DNA from: JAPOXR01 sp965116115 | GTDB taxonomy: Bacteria > Pseudomonadota > Alphaproteobacteria > Rhodobacterales > Rhodobacteraceae | Reading direction: 5' to 3' | DNA length: 64,000 nt | Assembly: GCA_965116115.1 (NCBI GenBank) | Contig: OZ220486.1 | Span: 1,860,001-1,924,000, forward strand | Part shown: positions 8,826 through 16,549 of the stretch, one piece after another | How the letters are laid out: every line of letters begins with the position of its first letter | Position numbering within the stretch: position 1 is the stretch's first letter | Notes under the pieces: model-generated | Database searches by the model: none | What the model saw: only the letters and a program-made list of their open reading frames with translations | What the model was told of the DNA's origin: nothing | Program-made: the position numbers and the translations under genes

Positions 8826-9463
8826 TTGCTCGGCGCGAGGCTTGAATGACTTCGGGCAGACGGTTTGGCCCGGAGATCTTCCGCCACTTTTTCTTGGCTG
8901 ACATCATCAACCGGAAGACCATGGCGAGGGCGGTTTTGCGGCTCAGATATCCCTTGGTCTTCCGTATCCGGTTCCGAACCGTGGCGAAGACGCTCTCGAC
9001 CGGGTTCGTTGTCCGGATGTGCTTCCAATGCTCAGCCGGGAAGTCGCAGAAGGCTAGCTCGTCGCGGTCCTTGATCAGCTTTGTGACGACCTTTTCGTGT
9101 TTCACGCCGTAGGTTTCTACGAAGAGATCGAAGGCGGCATTGCCTTCTTTCTTTGTCTCAGCCATCCAGATGTCCTGCAGATCGGACTTGGCTTTTTCAT
9201 GCAGGGATCTGGACATCGTGCCCAACACGTTCGCGGTCTTGTGGACCAATATCTCTGCTCACGCGTGTGTGGAAAGACATCGCGCAGAGCCGTCCAGAAC
9301 CCGAGGGCACCATCGCCTGTCGCTGGTTCGGGTAGCACTGTCAAGCCGCGCTTCTTCAGTCCCTTCAGCAAGTCGCGCCAGCTGTCGGCGTTCTCCCGGA
9401 ACCCGTCTGTGATGGCGAGAACGTCTTTCTCATCGTATTCATCTGCGCTGATAATCACCAGCA
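8826..9463 (-). pseudogene. IS256-family transposase, 3' part, frameshifted and truncated
   Basis: On the minus strand the peptide from 9458 reads IISADEYDEKDVLAI, ATGDGALGFWTALRDVF, then after a frameshift near 9245 HKTANVLGTMSRSL, DFPAEHWKHIRTTNPVESVF and KTKGYLSRKTALAMVFRL. These are the central and C-terminal parts of IS256/Mutator transposases, including the catalytic Glu in TTNPVESVF. Homology ends near 8829. The N-terminal third is missing because the match stops exactly where a 30-bp inverted repeat begins (9464). It is related to, but not identical with, the adjacent fragment at 7776-8754, so they are two separate insertions. Confidence 0.85.
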
Positions 9464-9493
9464 GGGTATCCGTAATTCATGGTTGTTCCAGCC
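9464..9493 (+). repeat. 30-bp perfect inverted repeat, left copy
   Basis: The 30 bases starting GGGTATCCGTAATTCATGG are the exact reverse complement of 11578-11607. The left copy begins precisely at the point where the IS256 reading frame is cut. The enclosed 2.1 kb holds a frameshifted IS30 transposase, a 50-bp palindrome and a toxin-antitoxin pair. This could be a passenger-carrying transposon with 30-bp terminal repeats. I saw no target-site duplication. Confidence 0.65.
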
Positions 9494-9641
9494 GAAAAGC
9501 CGGACTTCTGCATTTCATAAAACCCCGGCCAAACTCCGAAATGCATCGCTTCATCTGTAGACCGCGATTGAGGCGGATCTACATGTTGTATGCGGATCAA
9601 GCGGGTGCGATACTCTCTATGATGAAAACGGAGGGAATCGC

Positions 9642-10618
9642 ATGCCGTCGGGCTTTAACCACTTGACCTGGTTTGACCGTTACCAGCTTCAGGCGCTGAA
9701 GAAAAGCGGTTTCTCGCAAAGAGGCATCGCGGCGGAGATCGGCTGCTCGCAGTCGACGGTGAGCCGCGAACTCGCCCGCAACACCGGGCTGCGGGGCTAC
9801 CGCTGCCGCCAGGCGCAGCGGCTGGCCGAAACCCGGCGGCGGGAAGCCTCGTCGGTTCCCCGCAAGATGTCGCCGATGAGCTGGAAGATCATCGAAATAT
9901 GTCTGATGTCTGGACAGGCCCGCAGCAGATTTCGGGCCGCTCAGCGATGACGGGTGTCATGACGGTGAGTCCGACCTGGATTTACCGTCACATCTATGCG
10001 GACCGGGCGGCGGGGGGAAGCCTGTTCCGCTGTCTCCGCCGCCGGGGGCGGAAGCGCTGCCGCCGAGGCCGGAACGGCTCCGGGCGGGGCGTGATTCCGG
10101 GCCGTAGGGACATATCCGAGCGGCCCGCGATCGTCGAGGAGAAGACCCGGGCGGGAGACTGGGAAGCGGACACGATCATCGGCGTCCGGCACCGGGGAGC
10201 CTTGGTTTCGCTTGTCGACCGGGCGACGAAATTGACTTTGCTTCAACAGGTTGAGAGAAGGACGTCGTCCTTGGTCAGGGCCGCGGTCATCAAGTGTCTT
10301 CAGCCTGTGTCCGACATGACTCACACGATCACGGCTGACAACGGCAAGGAATTCGCGGAGCATGCGGAGGTCTCGCGGGCTCTCGACGCGGACTTTCACT
10401 TCGCCCGCCCGTACCGTTCATGCGACCGGGGTTTGAACGAGCATACGAACGGCCTGGTGAGAGAACAGCTTCCGAAGTCGACGGACTTCCGGACGATAGA
10501 TCCCGCCGAGGTCCGGAGGGTGCAGGACGCGCTTGATAACCGCCCCCGCCGCTGCCTGGGTTACCGGACCCCGGCGGAGGCTTTCCGTGAGGCTGCGGAG
10601 GCGGCCGCGGGCGGATGA
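9642..10618 (+). pseudogene. IS30-family transposase, frameshifted
   Basis: The first frame gives an HTH (LTWFDRYQLQALKKSGFSQ, then IGCSQSTVSRELARN). This is the IS30 N-terminal DNA-binding domain. Near 9910-9925 the frame shifts: IIEICLMS continues in the next frame as GPQQISGRSAMTGVMTVS. The second frame carries the integrase core with GDWEADTIIG (first Asp), TADNGKEFAEH (second Asp) and CDRGLNEHTNGLVREQ (Glu), ending with RRCLGYRTPAEAF. All catalytic residues are present, so a single indel disables an otherwise complete transposase of about 325 residues. Boundaries and terminal repeats of the element were not resolved. Confidence 0.88.
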
Positions 10619-10624
10619 AGCCTT

Positions 10625-10674
10625 GACGCCCCTGCCCGGCTTCCAGCGCGCGCTGGAAGCCGGGCAGGGGCGTC
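10625..10674. repeat. Perfect 50-bp palindrome
   Basis: The left 25 bases (GACGCCCCTGCCCGGCTTCC then AGCGC) are mirrored exactly by the right 25 bases with no spacer. It begins 6 bases after the IS30 stop codon. As RNA it could act as a strong hairpin terminator for the transposase, although no T-run follows. As DNA it could form a cruciform. It is not the short loop hairpin typical of intrinsic terminators. Confidence 0.85.
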
Positions 10675-10994
10675 CTCGAAAAATTTCCGGTCCCGTGCGG
10701 CGGCTCAGCGGCGGCTCGGGCCAGCCCCCCCCGCTGAAACCGCCTGCGGACCGCTTGGAAGAGGCGGAGCTGAACTTTCCGGCTGCCGGCTGACCCCGGC
10801 CAGCGGCTGGATCACGACGGATTCCCGCCGCTCTCATGACCCGCGGCCGCCGGAAACGCATTTGCGGGGCGGCCGCGGCATCTGCTACAGCTTGATTCTG
10901 ACAGAGAGCCGCCGGCTGAACCCGGTGATGCATTTCATTGTTGTACGGGCGAAATATGATTGCGTTATGCGGGAATCCCGTATATATGTGAGCT

Positions 10995-11240
10995 ATGGTA
11001 AGTCGCTTCGACCCCAACAAAGATTCCATTAATCTCAAGGGGCACGACCTGTCTCTGGCTTTTGGTGATGCCGTCTTTGAAGACGAAAACCACCTGATAA
11101 TTCCCTTGATCCGGCCAGAAGACGGAGAGGAACGGTTCAAGGTGGTCGGTATCGTGGATGAAAAGCTGTTTACTGGCGTTTTCACTTGGCGGGACGAGCT
11201 GCCCCGTTTCATTTCTGTCAGAAGGAGCAACATAAGGTGA
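10995..11240 (+). CDS. brnT: BrnT-family toxin of a type II toxin-antitoxin pair
   Basis: This 81-residue protein has the BrnT layout: FDPNKDSINLKGHDLSLAFGDAVF at the start, then EERFKVVGIVDEKLFTGVFTW and a final RFISVRRS. BrnT toxins are small RelE-like ribonucleases that slow translation unless bound by an antitoxin. The gene overlaps the following HTH protein by four bases (GTGA), the normal coupling of toxin and antitoxin in this family. Both lie inside the 30-bp inverted repeats with IS30, so they may be cargo of that element. The fold call is by motif; activity is inferred. Confidence 0.75.
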   Translation: MVSRFDPNKDSINLKGHDLSLAFGDAVFEDENHLIIPLIRPEDGEERFKVVGIVDEKLFTGVFTWRDELPRFISVRRSNIR

Positions 11241-11515
11241 AGAAAGAGCATATCATTCTACCGTCTGATCCGGCAGACCCAGAAGACTTCGATGTGTCAA
11301 CTGAAGCTATGGACCGCGGCCAACGTGCCCGTCTGATCCGCAAGACGCGAACCGGTCTTGGACTATCTCAAGCTGAGTTCGCCAGTCGCTTCCATGTTCC
11401 TGTCGGGACACTGCGAGACTGGGAGCAAGCGCGGGCTACCGCCCCTGACTTCGCCGTAGCCTATGTACAAGTGATTGGGCAGCACCCCGATACTGTTGCC
11501 CAAGCTGTTGCTTGA
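11237..11515 (+). CDS. HTH antitoxin/transcriptional regulator partner of BrnT
   Basis: The start is the GTG at 11237, which overlaps the toxin stop. The 92-residue product contains an acidic N-terminal stretch (LPSDPADPEDFDVS). It is followed by an XRE-type helix-turn-helix, RTGLGLSQAEFASRFHVPVGTL, then RDWEQARATAP, the pattern of HTH antitoxins found with BrnT or HigB toxins. It would bind and neutralise the toxin and repress the shared promoter upstream of 10995. It is not the classical BrnA ribbon-helix-helix type. Confidence 0.75.
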   Translation: MKKEHIILPSDPADPEDFDVSTEAMDRGQRARLIRKTRTGLGLSQAEFASRFHVPVGTLRDWEQARATAPDFAVAYVQVIGQHPDTVAQAVA

Positions 11516-11577
11516 ATAGTTTTCCGAGTTGGCTGTGCCATCAACACAGACAGTTTTTCTTGACTATAATGGAATCT

Positions 11578-11607
11578 GGCTGGAACAACCATGAATTACG
11601 GATACCC
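11578..11607 (-). repeat. 30-bp perfect inverted repeat, right copy
   Basis: This is the exact reverse complement of 9464-9493 over 30 bases. It lies 62 bases after the antitoxin stop. The sequence immediately to its right belongs to an unrelated open frame that includes a G13 tract. Confidence 0.65.
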
Positions 11608-11774
11608 GTAAAAATATTGATGGACGTGTAATAAAAGTCGTCTCACGCGAAGCTAATTTAAAGCGCAAATTACGAAGATACCTACGCACCTTGGGCTTTG
11701 AAAAGTCTGACGAAGGCGGTGCTCAGAATTCGGGGGGGGGGGGGACTCAGTGCGACAACAAGGTTAACCCTTAA
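11595..11774 (+). other. Unassigned open frame fragment spanning the G13 tract
   Basis: From a stop at 11592 the frame is open to the TAA at 11772, reading NIDGRVIKVVSREANLKRKL, RRYLRTLGFEKSDEGG, a run of Gly encoded by the G tract, and a short tail. The basic RRYLRTLGF segment looks like a piece of a real protein, but I cannot name the family with confidence. No good start codon is visible, because the 5' side ends in the 30-bp repeat. It is probably a truncated gene. With 12 G this frame would run into the M32 peptidase gene. Confidence 0.3.
11732..11744 (+). repeat. Poly-G tract, G13
   Basis: Thirteen consecutive G residues lie 121 bases upstream of the M32 peptidase GTG. They fall inside an open frame fragment that ends 28 bases further on. 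The tract could change the spacing of an upstream signal or switch a fusion between the fragment and the peptidase frame. Confidence 0.9.
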
Positions 11775-11865
11775 GAGTAAGGGTTATTTTCAGTCTTGGT
11801 ATGATGCAGCGGGAATCCAGCCGGTCAGCGTCCGGCTGTCGGATGGAAATCAAGGAGGCGGAATT

Positions 11866-13347
11866 GTGAAAAGCTGTGAATCTCTGCTGGAATACTGGCG
11901 GAAGACGGCGGCGCTTGAGCAGCTTGCCGGACTGGCCGGCTGGGATCAGGAAACCAAAATGCCGCCTTCAGCAGCGCGGCAGCGGGCTGAGCAGATGGCC
12001 GCCATCGCCGAGGCTGTGCACGAACGCATGACATCGGATGAACTTGGTTCCCTGCTGGAACGCGCCACCGGCACTGCGACGGATCCTTTGAGCGGAGCCA
12101 ACCTCAAGATCATCAAGCGCAGGAGAAAACAGGCGCTGGCGGTGCCGGCGGATTTGGCGGCGGCGATTGCAAAAGCAGCGTCTCTGGCCGTCAGCAAGTG
12201 GTCGGAAGCCAAGGACAAAGAAGATGTTTCCCTGTTTTTGCCGAGCCTTGCGGAAATTGTCTCCCTCAAAAGGCAGGAGGCGGCGGAACTGGCTGAAGAC
12301 GGGAACCGCTACGACGCGCTTCTGAGGAAATACGAGCCCGATGTTCCTGCGGAATGGGTGAAGGAGGTTTTTGCCCGGCTGCGTCGGGATCTGGTCAGGC
12401 TGCGGGACGTGATCCCGGGATCCGGCCTGTCGCGTCCGCCCGCGGACTTCAGTTTCGCGAAAGAACAGCAGCTGCGGCTGGCGAAAGAGCTGGCGGGCGC
12501 ATTCGGCTATGACTGGCAGCGCGGACGTCTGGATATATCAAAACACCCTTTCACATCCGGCGAATGGAACGACGTCCGAATCACCACGCGCGTCGATGAA
12601 ACGAACATCTTTGACTGCCTGTATTCAACGATTCATGAAACCGGCCATGCGGTCTACGAGCAGAATATCCGCCCGGAATATGCGATGATGCCGGTCGGGA
12701 CAGGCGCGTCACTGGGAGTCCATGAAAGCCAGTCCCGTTTTTTCGAAAACCAGATCGGCCGCTCTGAAGCCTTCTGCCGGTGGCTGTTCCGCCGTCTGAG
12801 AAAAGAATTCGGCGATTTCGGCACAGCCGACGCGCGGGAATTTTATGAGCGCAGCAACCGGATCGCTGACAACCATATCCGGACGGAATCCGATGAAGTG
12901 CAGTATAATCTGCACATCATGCTCCGGCATGATTTAGAAATGCAGTTGATTTCGGGGGAGCTGGAAGTCCCGGACATTGAAGAGGCTTGGAACGAAAGAT
13001 TCGAATCGGATTTCGGTTTCGCCGTGGATAAACCGTCCAACGGCATGCTTCAGGATATTCACTGGGCAGGGGGGCATTTCGGTTATTTTCCCACGTACAC
13101 GCTCGGCAACATTTACGGCGGCTGCCTGCACGCTGCCCTGAGGGCGGACCTCCCCGACCTTGATGAGTCGCTGGAGAACGGTGATCCGATGCCTGCCGTG
13201 GAGTGGATGCGGCTCAACGTGCACTGCTCCGGCGCGTGTTTTCAGCCGCTGGACATCATCCACAGGGCAACCGGCGATGAAGTCTCGGAAAAACCTCTGA
13301 TTGATTATCTGCAAAGAAAATTCGGTGAAATTCACGGACTGAAGTGA
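11866..13347 (+). CDS. M32 family metallocarboxypeptidase
   Basis: This zinc carboxypeptidase (Taq/Pfu type) releases C-terminal amino acids from peptides in the cytoplasm. It has the HExxH site in STIHETGHAVYEQNI, the second metal ligand region in GVHESQSRFFEN and the signature QDIHWAGGHFGYFPTYTLGN. I chose the GTG at 11866 (KSCESLLEYWRKTAALEQL), preceded by AAGGAGGCGG. It gives 493 residues, the family length. The in-frame extension to 11698 would include the G13 tract and looks unrelated to the family. The frame is intact. Confidence 0.92.
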   Translation: MKSCESLLEYWRKTAALEQLAGLAGWDQETKMPPSAARQRAEQMAAIAEAVHERMTSDELGSLLERATGTATDPLSGANLKIIKRRRKQALAVPADLAAAIAKAASLAVSKWSEAKDKEDVSLFLPSLAEIVSLKRQEAAELAEDGNRYDALLRKYEPDVPAEWVKEVFARLRRDLVRLRDVIPGSGLSRPPADFSFAKEQQLRLAKELAGAFGYDWQRGRLDISKHPFTSGEWNDVRITTRVDETNIFDCLYSTIHETGHAVYEQNIRPEYAMMPVGTGASLGVHESQSRFFENQIGRSEAFCRWLFRRLRKEFGDFGTADAREFYERSNRIADNHIRTESDEVQYNLHIMLRHDLEMQLISGELEVPDIEEAWNERFESDFGFAVDKPSNGMLQDIHWAGGHFGYFPTYTLGNIYGGCLHAALRADLPDLDESLENGDPMPAVEWMRLNVHCSGACFQPLDIIHRATGDEVSEKPLIDYLQRKFGEIHGLK

Positions 13348-13411
13348 TAGTCCGTAGAACCGGCTGCCGCTTCAGGCTTTGCGCCTGAAAAATCAGGCGG
13401 CATTCAGGTCG

Positions 13412-13420
13412 CCCCCCCCC
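13412..13420 (+). repeat. Poly-C tract, C9
   Basis: Nine C residues lie 65 bases after the M32 peptidase stop, outside any gene I can support. It is the shortest of the G/C tracts in the window. Confidence 0.9.
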
Positions 13421-13825
13421 GGCGTGTGCGCCGGCAGGATCCGCTGCCGGAGCGGCAGCGGCAATCCGTGTGCCGGAGAGGGCTGTTTCCGGCCTGGCCG
13501 TGTTGATGCCGGCGGATTTTACGGTCTGTATCCTGATGCCGGCATCCGCCGGTCCGAAAAGGCGCGCATTGACCGCGAACCGTTCAGCCGGCTTCACACG
13601 CGGGCCGGAGCCTGCGGACCTTGCCGCCGAATCCCGGCTGCTGAAGAAATGCAAGCGTTCGGCTGCCAACGATGTCCGCATGTTTTCCGAAAGCGGGAAA
13701 TGAGCCCGTCGCGCAGATCCGAATCACCTGCGCGGTCCTGCCCGCCGACCGATGCGAATGTTATGAGGTATTATATTACCGTAATTAAATCGATTGTAAA
13801 ATCAACGGCTAATGGAAGAAAGCCG

Positions 13826-13853
13826 TTGACATGCGGTGAAGTTCCGCTAAGAG
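13826..13853 (+). promoter_or_regulatory. Candidate promoter of rplM-rpsI
   Basis: A perfect TTGACA at 13826-13831 is followed after 16 bases by TAAGAG, a weak -10. It lies 41-68 bases upstream of the rplM ATG, in the AT-rich part of the leader. It is plausible but untested. Confidence 0.3.
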
Positions 13854-13893
13854 GACGAATTGTGGAGAGGGCAGAAGACCGGACGGAAATTCA

Positions 13894-14364
13894 ATGCGGA
13901 CTTTTTCGGCGAAACCCGCGGACATCAGCAAGAGTTGGATCATTATTGACGCGGAAGGGGTCGTCTTGGGCCGGCTGGCGGCGATTGTGGCCGCTAGGCT
14001 GAGAGGCAAACACAAAGCGATATACACGCCCCACATGGACTGCGGGGACAATGTGATCATCGTCAATGCTGGAAAGATCCGGCTGACAGGACGCAAATAC
14101 AAACAGAAGACCCATTACTGGCACACCGGGTATCCGGGCGGCATCAAATCACGGACCGCGCAACAAATTCTGGAAGGCGAACATCCGGAACGTCTGGTTG
14201 CCAAAGCGGTGCAGCGTATGCTTCCGAGCAACCGGCTGTCGCGCAGACTGATGACCAATTTGCGCGTTTACGCGGGACCGTCACATCCACACGAAGCGCA
14301 GCAGCCTGAAACACTGGCGGTTGCGGCCATGAACAGCAAGAATACCCGGAGCGCATCGAAATGA
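13894..14364 (+). CDS. rplM: 50S ribosomal protein L13
   Basis: L13 binds 23S rRNA early in large-subunit assembly. The protein has 156 residues, with SWIIIDAEGVVLGRLAA, LRGKHKAIYTPHMDCGDNV and the signature region KAVQRMLPSNRLSRRLMTNL. Length and motifs are normal. The start ATG at 13894 follows a GGACGG-like site. Its stop overlaps the rpsI start by four bases (ATGA), the universal L13-S9 coupling. Confidence 0.97.
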   Translation: MRTFSAKPADISKSWIIIDAEGVVLGRLAAIVAARLRGKHKAIYTPHMDCGDNVIIVNAGKIRLTGRKYKQKTHYWHTGYPGGIKSRTAQQILEGEHPERLVAKAVQRMLPSNRLSRRLMTNLRVYAGPSHPHEAQQPETLAVAAMNSKNTRSASK

Positions 14365-14855
14365 ACCAAACGCTGCAGTCACTTGAGGATCTCCAGGAAG
14401 CGGGTGTTGCCTCGGATGAAGAGCTGATCGTCGGAGAAACCGTTCAGCGCGAACCTCAGCGGGACCGACATGGACGCTCATACGCGACCGGCAAAAGGAA
14501 GAATGCCGTCGCGCGCGTTTGGATCAAGCCGGGCGCAGGACGCATCATTATCAACGGCAAGAATATGGAAGATTATTTCGCCCGCCCGGTTCTGCAGATG
14601 ATTCTCAGAAGACCGTTTCAACTTGTCAATGTCGAAAACCAGTTCGACGTCATGGCCACGGTCAAGGGCGGCGGGCTGTCCGGCCAGGCCGGCGCGGTGA
14701 AGCACGGCATCTCAAAGGCGCTTCAGCTTTATGAGCCTTCCCACCGGGCCGCGCTGAAAGCGGCGGGATTTCTCACAAGGGACGCCCGAGTCGTGGAGCG
14801 CAAGAAATACGGCAGACGCAAGGCCCGTCGCAGCTTCCAGTTCTCCAAACGGTGA
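14361..14855 (+). CDS. rpsI: 30S ribosomal protein S9
   Basis: S9 binds the 3' domain of 16S rRNA, and its C-terminal tail reaches the P-site tRNA. The core starts at YATGKRKNAVARVWIKPG and ends with the conserved RRKARRSFQFSKR tail. GGLSGQAGAVKHGISKAL is the S9 signature. An acidic N-terminal extension of about 35 residues precedes the core, as in many alphaproteobacterial S9 proteins. It is translationally coupled to rplM. The argC gene follows after 133 bases. Confidence 0.97.
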   Translation: MNQTLQSLEDLQEAGVASDEELIVGETVQREPQRDRHGRSYATGKRKNAVARVWIKPGAGRIIINGKNMEDYFARPVLQMILRRPFQLVNVENQFDVMATVKGGGLSGQAGAVKHGISKALQLYEPSHRAALKAAGFLTRDARVVERKKYGRRKARRSFQFSKR

Positions 14856-14988
14856 GTTCCGTCTTGTCCGTGCTGTCAGCGGCGCGGGAGTCCGCCTGTT
14901 GATTCTGCTTTCAGGTTTCGGCCGGGGCGTCCCAGCATCTCCGAAGGAGCGCCGGTTTCGGGCGCGGTTCAAATGATAATGAGGCAGC

Positions 14989-16011
14989 ATGGCGAAAGTG
15001 GCAGTCATTGGGGCCAGCGGTTATACCGGAGCCGAACTGGTGCGGATCGCCGCCGGTCATTCCGGCTTGGCGGTGACGCAGCTTGCCGCGGACCGGAATG
15101 CGGGAAAAAATCTTGAAGAGGTGTTCCCGGGTTTCCGGCACCTTGACCTCCCGGCGATCAAGCGCGCCGAAGAAATAGATTATTCGGACATCAGTCTGGT
15201 ATTTTGCGCGCTTCCCCACGGAGCCAGCCATGAGGTGATCCGGGGCTTGCCGGACGGGGTGAAAATTGTCGATCTTTCAGCTGACTTCCGCCTGAAAGAC
15301 GCTGCGCTCTACCGACAATGGTACGGTCTGCCGCATTCGGCGCCGGAGATGCTGGCCGAAGCCGTATACGGGCTGACTGAATTTCACCGGGACCGGATCA
15401 GAAAATCCCGCATCACAGCTTGCACCGGCTGCAACGCGGCAGCCGGTCTCTACGGGCTGCTGCCGCTTGTTGAAGCCGGGGCCATTGATCACGACGGTAT
15501 CATTATTGACTTGAAAACGGGTGTTTCCGGCGCGGGCAGGTCGCCGCGGGAAAACACGCTGCACGCGGAAGTGTCAGAGGGATTCCAGGCCTACAACGTC
15601 GCGAAACACCGTCATTTGGCGGAGTTCGACCAAGAGTTGTCGCTCGCTGCCGGGCAGCAGGTCGCGGTGACGTTTGTCCCGCATCTGCTGCCGCAGAACC
15701 GCGGCATTCTCGCGACGATTTATGTCAGGGGAAACGCCGAAGGCATCCATTCCTCGTTGAAGGAGCGGTACGCAGAGGAGCCCTTCCTGCATGTGCTGCC
15801 GTTCGGCCGCCATCCATCGACCCGTGATGTCCGCGGTTCGAATTTTGTCCATCTCGGCGTGGCGCCGGACCGCGGCGGAGACCGGGTGATGGTTTTTTCG
15901 GCTCTGGACAATCTGACCAAAGGCTCATCCGGCCAAGCCGTGCAGAACGCCAATCTCATGCTTGGAATTCCGGAAACAGCAGGTCTTTTGTCTCCGCCTC
16001 TCTTTCCCTGA
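14989..16011 (+). CDS. argC: N-acetyl-gamma-glutamyl-phosphate reductase
   Basis: ArgC performs the NADPH-dependent reduction of N-acetylglutamyl phosphate to the semialdehyde, the third step of arginine synthesis. The nucleotide-binding motif GASGYTGAELVRIA is at the N-terminus. The active-site Cys lies in TACTGCNAAAGLYGLLPL. SGAGRSPRENTLHAEV and AYNVAKHRH complete the type 1 family pattern. It has 340 residues, the normal length. It lies between rpsI and the cytochrome c maturation genes on the same strand, four bases before ccmE. Confidence 0.96.
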   Translation: MAKVAVIGASGYTGAELVRIAAGHSGLAVTQLAADRNAGKNLEEVFPGFRHLDLPAIKRAEEIDYSDISLVFCALPHGASHEVIRGLPDGVKIVDLSADFRLKDAALYRQWYGLPHSAPEMLAEAVYGLTEFHRDRIRKSRITACTGCNAAAGLYGLLPLVEAGAIDHDGIIIDLKTGVSGAGRSPRENTLHAEVSEGFQAYNVAKHRHLAEFDQELSLAAGQQVAVTFVPHLLPQNRGILATIYVRGNAEGIHSSLKERYAEEPFLHVLPFGRHPSTRDVRGSNFVHLGVAPDRGGDRVMVFSALDNLTKGSSGQAVQNANLMLGIPETAGLLSPPLFP

Positions 16012-16014
16012 CGG

Positions 16015-16455
16015 ATGCGCCGTCTGCGGAAAAGACGCCGGATTCAGCTTGCGCTGACGGCTGCCGGATTTCTTGCAGTCGCCGCGGCGCTGGTCGGATA
16101 CGCTTTCAGGGACGGAATCGCATATTTCCGCCTGCCTTCGGATGTCATCGCCGAAGAGCCGCATCCGGAGGAATTGTTCCGCCTGGGAGGGCTGGTCGCG
16201 GAGGGGTCGGTTGTCCGGAAGGGAAGCAAGGTCGAATTCGAGGTGGCGGACGAGCTCCATGCGGTCAGGGTCGCCTTTGACGGCATCCTGCCGGATCTGT
16301 TCGCCGAAGGGCAGGGGGTCATCGTGCTCGGCCGCTACCGGAACCGGGTCTTCACAGCTATTGAAGTCCTTGCGAAGCATGATGAGACATATATGCCGAA
16401 AGAGGTCGCCGACGCATTGAAGGAGCAGGGACTATTCAAGTCTCCAGACGGATGA
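16015..16455 (+). CDS. ccmE: Cytochrome c maturation heme chaperone CcmE (CycJ)
   Basis: CcmE holds heme covalently in the periplasm and passes it to CcmF/CcmH. One N-terminal membrane anchor (about residues 9-29) is followed by an OB-fold beta domain (FRLGGLVAEGSVVRKG, VAFDGILPDLFAEGQGVIVLG). The heme-binding His lies in VLAKHDETYMP. It has 146 residues, normal for the family. It starts three bases after argC and is followed by ccmF and ccmH, an order like the rhizobial cycJKL cluster. Confidence 0.95.
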   Translation: MRRLRKRRRIQLALTAAGFLAVAAALVGYAFRDGIAYFRLPSDVIAEEPHPEELFRLGGLVAEGSVVRKGSKVEFEVADELHAVRVAFDGILPDLFAEGQGVIVLGRYRNRVFTAIEVLAKHDETYMPKEVADALKEQGLFKSPDG

Positions 16456-16549
16456 GGGCCGGCGCGAACGGCCTGCGCCTGCGGTCGGAGCGGCGGTGTT
16501 ACCAGTGCCGTTCCGTTCACTACAGCAGTGCGCTGGCCGGGGTTCGTCA

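Larger units (their letters stand above)
13348..13893. other. Intergenic region before rplM, with a C9 tract
   Basis: About 545 bases lie between the M32 gene and rplM. A C9 tract lies at 13412-13420. Open frames on both strands here lack recognisable domains and ribosome sites. From about 13760 the sequence becomes AT-rich and probably carries the rplM-rpsI promoter. No tRNA was recognised. Confidence 0.4.
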
